Positions 1-6,890 of a stretch of DNA of 14,219 nt are shown piece by piece. The notes beneath the pieces are model-generated. The model did no database searches. It had not been told where the DNA came from and worked only from the letters and a program-made list of their open reading frames with translations. A program made the position numbers and the translations under genes. Position 1 is the stretch's first letter, and every line of letters starts with the position of its first letter. Origin of the DNA: JBEKHI01 sp050012355 (GTDB lineage Bacteria > Actinomycetota > Actinomycetes > Streptosporangiales > Streptosporangiaceae). Location: NCBI GenBank assembly GCA_050012355.1, contig JBEKHI010000305.1, forward strand, positions 1-14,219, written 5' to 3'.

Positions 1-845
1 TGTCCGTTCGGGAGTGTGTAGATCGGGCGGGGGATTGGCGCGGTCTCGCCTTCGGTGATCAGCGCGGTGAGCTCGGGGGCCCACCCATCGAACTCGGCCG
101 CGACCCGGGCGGTCGCGGCGGTGGTGTCGGTGAAGTCGATGTCGGCCACCCACTCGGCCGGGCGGATCAGCTCGACGTACGTGTGAAGGATGTTCCCTGC
201 CTCGCGGTGCGCGACGATCCCCTTCCCGGGGGTAAGTGCGTACATCGCGCCGTTGCCGACCGCTGCGGCCGCCGCTGAGTGCCGCTCGCCGACGTCGTAA
301 AGGTAGGTCTCGATGAACGTCGCGCCGACGTACTCGGGCTTCGCGTCGGAGAGCAGTGGCCGGACTCTCGACCAGGCACCGTCGGCGCCGACGAGGAGGC
401 TAGTGGTCATGGTTGACCCGTCGGCGAAGGTCAGTTGGTGCCGGCCGTCGCCGAGGGGCTGAATATCGGTGACCTTGCGTCCCCACTGGACCGTCTCGCC
501 GGGCAGGGAGTCGAGCAGGATCCGGCGAAGGTCGCCGCGGAGCACCTCGGGGCGCCCGGCCGTGCCGTCGTCAGGCTCGTCGAGCAGCACCGTGCCGCGA
601 GAGTCGAGCATGCGCGTGGCCTCGCCGCCCTCGTGGATGATCGCGCGGAACTCGCCGGTGAGACCGGCCGCTTCGAGCGCGAGCTGTCCGTTGTGCTCGT
701 GGATATCAAGCTGGCCGCCTTGTGTCCGGGCCCCCGCCGAGGGCTCGGCCTCGTAGATCGTCGCGGGGATGCCGTGGACGTGCAGGACACGCGCGAGGGT
801 GAGGCCGCCGAGGCCCGCGCCGATGATGGTGACTGATGCCGTCAT
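1..845 (-). CDS. TetX-like FAD-dependent monooxygenase, 3' end outside window
   Basis: Class A flavoprotein hydroxylase, predicted to use FAD and NAD(P)H to hydroxylate an aromatic or polyketide-like small molecule in the cytoplasm. About 281 codons are present and the gene runs off the left edge. The N-terminal Rossmann motif GAGLGG is at residues 9-14, followed by an acidic residue ending the second strand (YEAE, 31-34). The RGDLR segment is at 103-107 and the second FAD motif VGADGAWSRVR at 152-162. TLPNG at the edge matches the family's region before the final FAD-binding strand. Two ATG codons lie in tandem; the second (845) sits 6 bases after GGAAGG, better than the 3 bases for 848. The gene stands divergent to a TetR remnant and behind two operator-like palindromes, the usual layout for this family. 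The substrate cannot be told from sequence; similarity to TetX does not prove tetracycline inactivation. Confidence 0.88.
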   Translation of the reverse strand, partial: MTASVTIIGAGLGGLTLARVLHVHGIPATIYEAEPSAGARTQGGQLDIHEHNGQLALEAAGLTGEFRAIIHEGGEATRMLDSRGTVLLDEPDDGTAGRPEVLRGDLRRILLDSLPGETVQWGRKVTDIQPLGDGRHQLTFADGSTMTTSLLVGADGAWSRVRPLLSDAKPEYVGATFIETYLYDVGERHSAAAAAVGNGAMYALTPGKGIVAHREAGNILHTYVELIRPAEWVADIDFTDTTAATARVAAEFDGWAPELTALITEGETAPIPRPIYTLPNG

Positions 846-867
846 CATTCCCCTTCCGCAAGCTGAT

Positions 868-882
868 TGGAACGTTGTTCCA
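868..882. promoter_or_regulatory. Operator-like palindrome, proximal copy
   Basis: TGGAAC-GTT-GTTCCA is a perfect 6-bp inverted repeat with a 3-base centre. It lies at the predicted transcription start of the TetX-like gene. It is one of two copies whose centres are 26 bp apart, that is about 2.5 helical turns. Paired short palindromes between a divergent tetR gene and its target are the usual TetR binding sites. Confidence 0.65.
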
Positions 883-889
883 CGAATAC

Positions 890-918
890 ATCTTGGAACA
901 TTGTTCCAACCGTGTCAA
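890..918 (-). promoter_or_regulatory. Predicted promoter of the TetX-like gene
   Basis: On the minus strand a perfect -35 box TTGACA (913-918) is followed by a 17-base spacer and a weak -10 box CAAGAT (890-895). The expected start of transcription is near 883, about 38 bases before the start codon. One palindromic operator fills the spacer and the other covers the expected start site, the classical arrangement for steric repression. The assignment rests on box matching only; the -10 box matches consensus at three of six positions. Confidence 0.5.
893..909. promoter_or_regulatory. Operator-like palindrome, distal copy
   Basis: TTGGAACATTGTTCCAA is a 7-bp inverted repeat around a 3-base centre and is a near copy of the palindrome at 868-882. 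It falls between the -35 and -10 boxes of the predicted TetX-like promoter and about 20 bases upstream of the first codons of the TetR remnant, so it could control both directions. Confidence 0.65.
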
Positions 919-928
919 GATGGTGCTC

Positions 929-982
929 ATGGCGACTAAGGCGCAGCGGACCGAACGGCGCGCGGACGCGCTCTCGAAGGAG
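929..982 (+). pseudogene. 5' remnant of a TetR-family repressor gene
   Basis: The first 18 codons, ending in RRADALSKE, read like the start of an actinobacterial TetR-family repressor, in which this stretch leads into the first helix of the DNA-binding domain (usually continuing with RIVEAA or similar). Here the text changes after the SKE at about 982. The frame continues open only as the antisense of the FMO-like gene that ends at 1019, and no helix-turn-helix or ligand-binding domain follows. The gene is therefore broken: all of the functional protein is missing. An in-frame ATG at 920 is an alternative start. Its divergent position beside the TetX-like gene and the two palindromes supports the identity. 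Family assignment from 18 residues is an inference from recall and should be tested by search. Confidence 0.6.
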
Positions 983-1018
983 CCCTTGTGGGCCGACGCT
1001 GAACTAGCGCGGCCCCGA

Positions 1019-2179
1019 CTAGTAGTCGCGGGCCACCGCAGTCGAGACCCGCCGCGCGTCGGCACCGATATCGCGCAGCATGCCTCTGAGCGAGACGGTG
1101 TATCCCATGAAGAACAGGCCGGGGGCGGCAGGCGGCCCGCCATGGACCTTGGGCATGCCCCTTTCGTCGAGCACCCCCAGATGCCCGGCCATCTCTTCCA
1201 GCCCGCGGCGGTAGCCAGTCGCCGCGATCACCGCCTGCGCGCTTATGGCCGATCCGTCAGCCAGCAAGACCTTGTCACCCTCGAACCCGGTCACCGCCGC
1301 GACTGGCGTCACCTTGCCGCTGCGAACCGCGCCGACGAACCCCACATCCTGAAGAGGTACCTCCCCGACGCGCCGGACTCGCGTGAGCAAGCCATCATCC
1401 GGGCGGGGGATGCCGTAGGGGGTCAGATCCGGGATCGTGAGCCGCCTCTGCAGCCGGGCGACCGGATCCACCAGCGCCGCGGGCAGTCGGCTGACCAGGA
1501 TGCCGGTCGCGTGAGCGGGCCACCCGGCCACGTCGCGCCGGACGATCTGCGGCGGGGTCCGCACCGCGATCCACACGCGCCGGGCGCCTCCCTCACCCAG
1601 ATCGGTAGCGATCTCGGAACCGCTGTTACCCACGCCGGCCACGAGCACATCGAGTCCGGCGAACGGGACCGGATTGCGGTACTGCCGAGCGTGCCGCAGC
1701 TGGCCGGTATACGACTCAAGCCCCGGCCAGTCAGGCACATATGGCGTATGAGCGTGACCGGTCGCGACCACGACCGACCGGGCCGGGAGCCGCTCGCCCG
1801 CCGTGGTGTGAATCACCCACCGAATGCCATCACCGTCCTGGGCCTCCGCCGCCGCGATCCGCTTCGCCTCGATGCCCCCGCGGACCTCGAGCTCATGCTT
1901 GGCCCGATAGCGTTCCAGGTAGTCGATCACGGCGTCCCGGGACGGCCAGCGGCCCGCCTGACGGGGAATTCCGAAGCCCGGCAGCCCGGAAAGACCGCGC
2001 ACGGTATGCAAATGCAGCCGGTCGTAGCCGGCGCGCCAACTGGTCCCCACCTGCTCGCCGCGTTCCAGGATCACCGGATGCATTCCGCGACGGCGTAGTT
2101 CGGCGCCGGCAGCCAGCCCGGCCGGGCCGCCGCCGATGACGTAGACCTGTCGCGACTCGTCCATGCTCACGATCCCCAT
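1019..2179 (-). CDS. FMO/YUCCA-like flavin-containing monooxygenase
   Basis: NAD(P)H- and FAD-dependent oxidoreductase of the flavin-containing monooxygenase / CzcO type (386 aa, usual length), cytoplasmic. The FAD Rossmann motif GGGPAG is at residues 16-21 and an acidic residue (E39) ends the second strand. An FMO-signature-like stretch TGQLRHARQYR is at 158-168, the NADP-binding motif GVGNSG at 182-187, and the ATGY motif at 320-323. These are the landmarks of group B monooxygenases; the FMO signature is a relaxed version of FxGxxxHxxxY. The substrate is unknown. The ATG at 2179 follows GAAGG by 10 bases; an alternative ATG at 2164 follows GGGGA by 8 bases and would leave a more typical short tail before the first strand. 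The C-terminus looks complete. Just beyond its stop lies the broken end of a TetR gene, so its present position probably results from a rearrangement. Confidence 0.9.
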   Translation of the reverse strand: MGIVSMDESRQVYVIGGGPAGLAAGAELRRRGMHPVILERGEQVGTSWRAGYDRLHLHTVRGLSGLPGFGIPRQAGRWPSRDAVIDYLERYRAKHELEVRGGIEAKRIAAAEAQDGDGIRWVIHTTAGERLPARSVVVATGHAHTPYVPDWPGLESYTGQLRHARQYRNPVPFAGLDVLVAGVGNSGSEIATDLGEGGARRVWIAVRTPPQIVRRDVAGWPAHATGILVSRLPAALVDPVARLQRRLTIPDLTPYGIPRPDDGLLTRVRRVGEVPLQDVGFVGAVRSGKVTPVAAVTGFEGDKVLLADGSAISAQAVIAATGYRRGLEEMAGHLGVLDERGMPKVHGGPPAAPGLFFMGYTVSLRGMLRDIGADARRVSTAVARDY

Positions 2180-2289
2180 CCGCTTCTCGCCTTCAGCACC
2201 AGCTGGCCCGCTGCCCCATTCTCGCTGATGCGCGCAGACATGCGGTGGGCAAGCCTACTCCTTGGGATCCGCGACCGGAACGACGACGA

Positions 2290-2328
2290 GACCGTGCGGG
2301 CTGCCGGGTAGGGGCAGCCCGCACGGTC
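2290..2328 (-). terminator. Strong hairpin downstream of the glutamic peptidase gene
   Basis: A perfect 16-bp stem (2290-2305 with 2313-2328) encloses a 7-base loop. It lies 47 bases past the stop codon of the peptidase gene on the minus strand and before the next gene in the same direction. No T-run follows, which is common for GC-rich actinobacterial terminators. The rest of 2180-2374 shows nothing else I can name. Confidence 0.7.
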
Positions 2329-2374
2329 AAGCCCGGCTCGGTTTCCAGCGCCGGGTGTGGTCAGGACTTGATGC

Positions 2375-3232
2375 TCAGGAGGATCTTTCCCAGGTGTCGG
2401 AGAAGGAACTGCCGCCGCTGGTCAGAGATCCGGGCTGCGCCTCGACGTTGCCGGAACTGTCGATCATGATGAGCTCGTCGTCGGGGAACGTGGAGATCAC
2501 GCCGGAGCTGGAGCCTTCGACCACGGTCGAGTTGGTCAGCGTCCAGGTGCCGAAGTCCGTCAGCGGGTAGATTCCGTCGCTGCCGCTCGGGGCCTCAGCG
2601 ATCCACTCGGCGCTGTCGTTGTCGCAGTCCGAGCAGCTCTGCGTCGTGGAGATGTCGTTCGCCGGGTCGGTCGTGTCAAGGACGGTGAGCAGGTAGTTCG
2701 AGCCGTTCACGTTCACCGAAGCGGTAATCAGGTCGCCTGACTGCACTGATTCGCCGACGATCTGGATGGCGTTAGACGGGTACATCTCCCACCACGAGTA
2801 CTGGTAGGCAGTGCCCTCGTAACATTCGATCAGTGTGCCGTCCTGCTCGACGGTGCCGTCGTTGTAGCCGTCGATGCCGACCCAGAACGCGGCAAGCGTC
2901 AGCTCGCTGCCGCAGCTGGCGGAGGGCTCGGTCCAGGATCCGCTGACCTCGTTGTAGCCGCTGCCGGTGTCCGCGTAGCCGGACCAGTTGTAGGTCTCGA
3001 CTACCGACTGGCCGTCGATCTTCTTCGAGAGGTGGGACGACGCCCGGTGGATCGTGCCGTGTTGCCCGATGTCCAGGTCCTTGATCGCCGCCTTGGCGAT
3101 CGCGGTGGCGGCCGCCGGAGTGGCGTGGGTAGTGCTCGCCCCGGCGGCCGCGCCTAGGCCGATCATCAGGCCAAGCGCTAGCAACGTCGCGGCGAGCGGA
3201 TAGAGGAGGAATCTGCGGAGATGTTTCGTCAT
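2375..3232 (-). CDS. Secreted glutamic peptidase, G1 (eqolisin / peptidase A4) family
   Basis: Predicted extracellular endopeptidase of 285 aa. Family members cut proteins at acid pH with a Gln/Glu catalytic dyad. Residues 1-32 form a Sec-type signal peptide: basic start, hydrophobic core 11-30, small residues around the expected cut. Residues 33-80 look like a propeptide. The mature part starts near NWSGY (82-86) and has W100, the AFWVGIDGY segment (115-123), Q130 in EQDGT, WWEMYP (147-152), and E209 in AEWIAE. By comparison with scytalidoglutamic peptidase, Q130 and E209 are the likely dyad. Four or more cysteines (107, 137, 200, 203) could form disulfides. GGAGG lies 7 bases before the ATG. 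The gene is monocistronic with its own promoter and hairpin. The family was first known from fungi; bacterial members are less studied. Activity and pH range are inferred. Confidence 0.88.
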   Translation of the reverse strand: MTKHLRRFLLYPLAATLLALGLMIGLGAAAGASTTHATPAAATAIAKAAIKDLDIGQHGTIHRASSHLSKKIDGQSVVETYNWSGYADTGSGYNEVSGSWTEPSASCGSELTLAAFWVGIDGYNDGTVEQDGTLIECYEGTAYQYSWWEMYPSNAIQIVGESVQSGDLITASVNVNGSNYLLTVLDTTDPANDISTTQSCSDCDNDSAEWIAEAPSGSDGIYPLTDFGTWTLTNSTVVEGSSSGVISTFPDDELIMIDSSGNVEAQPGSLTSGGSSFSDTWERSS

Positions 3233-3283
3233 GCGGGAACCTCCGATGCACGCGTGTTTGCGGGGGTAACACGCTGTGCCATG

Positions 3284-3312
3284 ACGATAACTTTTGTCGA
3301 ATTAGGTGGCAA
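3284..3312 (-). promoter_or_regulatory. Predicted promoter of the glutamic peptidase gene
   Basis: On the minus strand TTGCCA (3307-3312), a 17-base spacer and TATCGT (3284-3289) fit a vegetative actinobacterial promoter and would give a leader of about 45 bases ahead of a good ribosome binding site. It lies in an AT-rich patch (about 3281-3345) that stands out from the GC-rich surroundings. Confidence 0.45.
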
Positions 3313-3321
3313 TAATATGGT
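3294..3321 (+). promoter_or_regulatory. Possible divergent promoter for the F420-type reductase gene
   Basis: On the plus strand TTGTCG (3294-3299), a 16-base spacer and TATGGT (3316-3321) resemble a promoter pointing to the gene at 3450. It overlaps the predicted promoter of the opposite strand, so the two could compete for polymerase. Both boxes are imperfect and the leader would be about 120 bases, so this is tentative. Confidence 0.28.
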
Positions 3322-3449
3322 GAAAGATGATAATTGCGATTTAATTGGGGACGGCGGGTCTCTGAGAGTCAGGCGGTACGTGTGTCATGCCCGTGCCGCG
3401 AGAGAGCGGGGAGCTGCCACGATCCCTACCGATTACGAGGAGGCAGCCC

Positions 3450-4082
3450 ATGACCACCTTCGACGCGCGCCCCGGTACCCGCGGTGGCCGGCAGCTCAGC
3501 GGCCGCCCCGTGCTCTGGATAAACGGTTTCGTAGCAAGGCGGCTCCGTAAGGGCGGCAAGAACCCGCCGGGTTTCGACTTCGACCTCCTGCTCCTGACCA
3601 CGACCGGCCGTAAGAGCGGCCTGGAGCGGACCTCGCCCCTCGGCTGGGTTTCCGACGGGAACGGCGGCTGGCTGATCGCAGCGACGGCCAACGGCGCGGC
3701 TAACATCCCCGCCTGGTACCACAACCTTGCCGCGGCCCCCGACAAGGCACGCATCGAGATCAACAAAGCCACCATCCCGGTCTCCGCCGAGCAGCTTCAC
3801 GGCACCGAGCGCGAGGCTGCCTGGCAGACGCTCACGGCGGCCATACCGCGCTTCGGCAGGTACGCGGAGAAGACCGACCGGGAAATCCCGGTTATCCCAC
3901 TGCTCGGCCGACCCCGGCTTCCGGGTCGCGGAGCGGGAAGTGACACGCGGCCTGGTGGCCGTCGGCCGTGTACGCCACCAACGGTGGCTCTTGCGCGGCG
4001 CACAGGTCCTGGGCCCGCGGGCACCGGGTGCGGAACCGGCAGCCGGACGGGGGAGCGACGGCCGAGGGGAGCTCGCCGGTGA
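3450..4082 (+). CDS. Deazaflavin (F420)-dependent nitroreductase-family protein with abnormal C-terminus
   Basis: Member of the DDN/DUF385 split-barrel family, which includes F420H2-dependent quinone and nitro-compound reductases (usual length about 140-155 aa). The family core is clear: LLLLTTTGRKSGLERTSPLG (46-65), GGWLIAATANGAANIPAWYHNL (72-93, the cofactor-binding segment), and a closing REIPVI (144-149). The start at 3450 has GAGGAGG 8 bases upstream. Family similarity ends near residue 150-152. After that the frame stays open for about 58 more residues, rich in Arg, Gly and Pro, written in the antisense of the ABC ATPase gene. The normal stop codon thus appears lost and the tail is probably non-native. 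The overlap with the convergent ATPase gene is 191 bp. Whether the 210-aa protein is stable is unknown; the core looks intact, and the native substrate cannot be predicted. Confidence 0.82.
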   Translation: MTTFDARPGTRGGRQLSGRPVLWINGFVARRLRKGGKNPPGFDFDLLLLTTTGRKSGLERTSPLGWVSDGNGGWLIAATANGAANIPAWYHNLAAAPDKARIEINKATIPVSAEQLHGTEREAAWQTLTAAIPRFGRYAEKTDREIPVIPLLGRPRLPGRGAGSDTRPGGRRPCTPPTVALARRTGPGPAGTGCGTGSRTGERRPRGARR

Positions 4083-5955
4083 CGCCCGCCTGCGAGGTGG
4101 CACGCTCGATCTTCGGGTCGGCAACTGGGGCGGCGTCGATGAGACCGCGAGTGTACGGATGGATCGGGCGCATGTACACGTCGTCGGCCGGGCCGGTCTC
4201 GACGAGCTTGCCGAGGTACATGACGCCGATCACGTTGGCCATGTACCGGACGACGGACAGGTCGTGCGAGATGAACAAATACGTCAGGCCGTTCTCGCGC
4301 TGCAGATCCAGCATCAGGTTGAGAATCTGCGCCTGGATCGACACATCGAGCGCGGACACCGGCTCGTCGGCGACGATCATCGACGGACGCAGCATCAGCG
4401 CGCGGGCCAAGCCCAGCCGCTGCCGCTGGCCACCGGAGAACTCGTGCGGGTACCGTTCCGCGGCCGAGGCGGGCAGCCCGACCTCGTCCAGGATCTGCTG
4501 GACCGCCTGCTGCTGGGCGGAACGGCCGCCGCGGCCCTGGATGACCAGTGGCTCGCGCAGGATCGTGCCGACCCGCATCCGGGGATCCATCGAGGCGTAG
4601 GAGTCCTGGAACATCAGCTGCACCGATGACGACTGACGGCGCCGCTGCCGACCATTGAGCGAACTAAGGTCGGAACCGCCGAGCGCGATCGACCCCCCGG
4701 TGGGCTTCTCCAGACCCACGATCAGCCGCCCGATCGTCGTCTTCCCGCACCCGGACTCTCCCACCAGCCCGAACGTCGTCCCCTTAGGCACCGCGAACGA
4801 CACATCGGCGACCGCCGAGACGGCCCCGACCCGCCGCTGCAATACCGCTCCCGCAGTCACCGGGAAGTCCTTAACCAGGTGACTGATCTCGAGCAGGTTC
4901 CCGTCGGCGTGGGCTGCCGAGGGGACTTGCTCCACGGTTTGCCTGGTGACCGCGGTGACGGTCTCTTCCCGGTGGGTCAGGCCGACCGGAAAGAAGCAAC
5001 GGTAGGCGTGCGACTCGGAACTCGCCGTTATGGCCGGCTCTTCACTACGACACTGGTCCTGGGCGTACTGGCAGCGTGCGGCGAACTTGCATCCGGGCGG
5101 TGGCTCGGTGAGGTCCGGCGGCTGGCCGGGGATGTTGTAGAGGCGATGGACGGCGGGGCCCGTCAGCGCCGCCTTCTCCGGCAGCGCGGCGAACAGCGCC
5201 TCGGTGTAGGGGTGCCGGGGGGTGGCGAACAGCTCGGTGGTCGGGCAGGTCTCCACGACGCGGCCCGCGTACATGACCGCGACCCGGTCCGCGCGCCCGG
5301 CGATCACACCAAGGTCGTGCGTGACGAGGATGACCGCCATGTTCAGCCGGGACCGCAGCGAGTCGATGAGCTCGAGAATCTGCTTCTGGATGGTCACGTC
5401 GAGCGCGGTGGTCGGCTCGTCGGCGATGAGCAGCTTCGGCTCGCACGCCAGTGCCATCGCGATCATCACCCGCTGGCGCATGCCACCCGACAGCTGGTGC
5501 GGATACTGCGAGACCCGCTCGGCGGGGCGCGGCATGCCGACGAGTCCGAGTACCTCGATCGCACGGTCCATCGCGGCCGACCGGGACGCGCCGCGGTGGA
5601 TGCGGACCGACTCGGCGATCTGGTCGCCGATCGTCATCGTCGGGTTCAGCGACGTCAGCGGGTCCTGGAACACCATGCCGACCTGGTTGCCGCGGATCTT
5701 TTCCATCTGCGACTCGCCGAGGCCGACGAGATCGACCCCGTCGACCATGATGCGTCCGCCGGTGATGTGGCCGCCGTTGGGCAGCAACCGCATCACCGAC
5801 AGCGCGGTCATCGTCTTGCCGCAGCCGGACTCACCGACGATGCCCAGGCACTCGCCGGGCGCGACCGACAGCGAGATGCCGTCGATCGCGTGCACCACAC
5901 CGTGCCTGAGCTGGATCTGCGTGTGCAGGTCCTCGATTTCGAGAAGAGCGCTCAT
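3892..5955 (-). CDS. Fused double-ATPase subunit of an Opp/Dpp peptide importer (DppD-DppF fusion)
   Basis: Cytoplasmic energy-supplying subunit of a peptide ABC importer (687 aa, about twice a single ATPase). Domain 1 has Walker A GESGCGKT (41-48), Q97, signature LSGGMRQR (155-162), Walker B with E180, and H213. A cysteine-containing oligopeptide C-terminal region follows (cysteines at 289, 295, 302 and 320). A linker (about 325-353) leads to domain 2: Walker A GESGCGKT (399-406), Q450, signature FSGGQRQR (506-513), Walker B with E531, and H564, then a second cysteine cluster (639, 645, 652, 671). Both sites look competent for ATP hydrolysis. The ATG overlaps the stop of the permease gene by 4 bp, implying coupled translation. 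It is the last gene of the importer operon. Its stop codon (TAA, 3892-3894) lies inside the reductase gene on the other strand, and no terminator hairpin is seen there. The peptide class transported cannot be told. Confidence 0.95.
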   Translation of the reverse strand: MSALLEIEDLHTQIQLRHGVVHAIDGISLSVAPGECLGIVGESGCGKTMTALSVMRLLPNGGHITGGRIMVDGVDLVGLGESQMEKIRGNQVGMVFQDPLTSLNPTMTIGDQIAESVRIHRGASRSAAMDRAIEVLGLVGMPRPAERVSQYPHQLSGGMRQRVMIAMALACEPKLLIADEPTTALDVTIQKQILELIDSLRSRLNMAVILVTHDLGVIAGRADRVAVMYAGRVVETCPTTELFATPRHPYTEALFAALPEKAALTGPAVHRLYNIPGQPPDLTEPPPGCKFAARCQYAQDQCRSEEPAITASSESHAYRCFFPVGLTHREETVTAVTRQTVEQVPSAAHADGNLLEISHLVKDFPVTAGAVLQRRVGAVSAVADVSFAVPKGTTFGLVGESGCGKTTIGRLIVGLEKPTGGSIALGGSDLSSLNGRQRRRQSSSVQLMFQDSYASMDPRMRVGTILREPLVIQGRGGRSAQQQAVQQILDEVGLPASAAERYPHEFSGGQRQRLGLARALMLRPSMIVADEPVSALDVSIQAQILNLMLDLQRENGLTYLFISHDLSVVRYMANVIGVMYLGKLVETGPADDVYMRPIHPYTRGLIDAAPVADPKIERATSQAGVTGELPSAVAPPSGCRFRTRCPRAQDLCAAQEPPLVAYTADGHQAACHFPLRDPEAGVGRAVG

Positions 5956-6890
5956 CGTCGTTGCAGCCTTACCTCGAATGCGTCACGCAGCGCGTCACCG
6001 ATGAAGTTGATGGCGATCACGACCAGGATGATCGCGATGCCCGCGGGGAAGATCTGCCACCAGTAGCCGTCGTAGACCGAGTTCAGCCCGCTGTTGAGCA
6101 TCCCGCCCCAGTCGGTCTGGGGTGGCCGGATGCCGAGCCCCAGGTAGGACAGGGCCACGACCAGCAGGATCGCGTCCGCGACCTGGAAGGTGGCGTTCAC
6201 GATGATGGTGCCAACCGCGTTCGGCGCGATGTGGCGGAACACGGCCCGCGCTCCGCTCCCGCCCATCACCCGCATCGCCTGTACGTAGTCACGGACCCGC
6301 AGCGACAGTGCCTCGCCGCGGATCAGCCTGGACGTGGTGAGCCACGACGTGAGCGCGATCACCACGATCAGCTCCATCTCCGTCGGGGCGAACATGGAGA
6401 CCACGACCAGCGCGAGGAACAGCGTCGGTATGGCCAGCAGCGCGTCGACGATACGCATCATGATCGCGTCCACGAACCCGCCGACGTAGCCGGCGACCGC
6501 GCCCCAGATGGTGCCGACGACGGTGGCGAGCACCGCGGCCGCGAAGCCGACCTCCAGCGAGATCTGGCCGCCGGTCATCAGCCGGCCGAGAACGTCGTAG
6601 CCGTTGGCGTCGGTGCCGAGCGGGTGCCCGGTCTCCGGCGGCTGGTTCTCGATCGCCAGGTCGGTGTTGATCTGGTTGGTGTGGTAGAACAGCGGACCGA
6701 TGAAGCAGAAGCCCACGATGATCACCAGGATCGCCAGACCCACCAGCGCCAGCTTGTTCTCGACGAACACCTCGAGTCCGCGGACGAACATGGACCTGGT
6801 CTTGCCGGGCGGGACGGTGCCGGGCTCGGCCGCGACTTCCGGGACGATGCCGCCGAGGCCCGGCACGTGGACATCAGCTGAGTCGCTCAT
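5952..6890 (-). CDS. Peptide ABC importer permease, DppC/OppC-type
   Basis: Integral membrane subunit of the importer (312 aa, usual length). An N-terminal cytoplasmic tail of about 40 residues leads into helix 1 (47-68), the helix typical of the OppC_N segment, then five further helices. The EAA loop that docks on the ATPase lies around 193-224 (EALSLRVRDY at its start, conserved G210 and RHIAPNA at its end). The start chosen is the ATG at 6890, which overlaps the stop of the upstream permease gene by 4 bp and has GAGG about 8 bases upstream. A longer frame reaching 7154 only reads the upstream permease gene out of frame. The gene ends in a second ATGA overlap with the ATPase gene. Confidence 0.95.
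   Translation of the reverse strand: MSDSADVHVPGLGGIVPEVAAEPGTVPPGKTRSMFVRGLEVFVENKLALVGLAILVIIVGFCFIGPLFYHTNQINTDLAIENQPPETGHPLGTDANGYDVLGRLMTGGQISLEVGFAAAVLATVVGTIWGAVAGYVGGFVDAIMMRIVDALLAIPTLFLALVVVSMFAPTEMELIVVIALTSWLTTSRLIRGEALSLRVRDYVQAMRVMGGSGARAVFRHIAPNAVGTIIVNATFQVADAILLVVALSYLGLGIRPPQTDWGGMLNSGLNSVYDGYWWQIFPAGIAIILVVIAINFIGDALRDAFEVRLQRR

Noticed and set aside
1..845. Calling the TetX-like enzyme a tetracycline resistance gene
   Set aside because: The family contains many hydroxylases with other substrates, and the C-terminal part is outside the window; resistance cannot be supported.
836..2098. 420-codon plus-strand open frame
   Set aside because: Only its residues from 929 to about 982 look like protein (TetR remnant). 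The rest is the antisense of the FMO-like gene, kept open by high GC content, and has no family features.
4879..6066. 395-codon plus-strand open frame across the ATPase gene
   Set aside because: It is the antisense of the fused ATPase, whose Walker and signature motifs are intact; the composition is His/Arg/Gln/Val-rich as in antisense reading, and it lacks a ribosome binding site.
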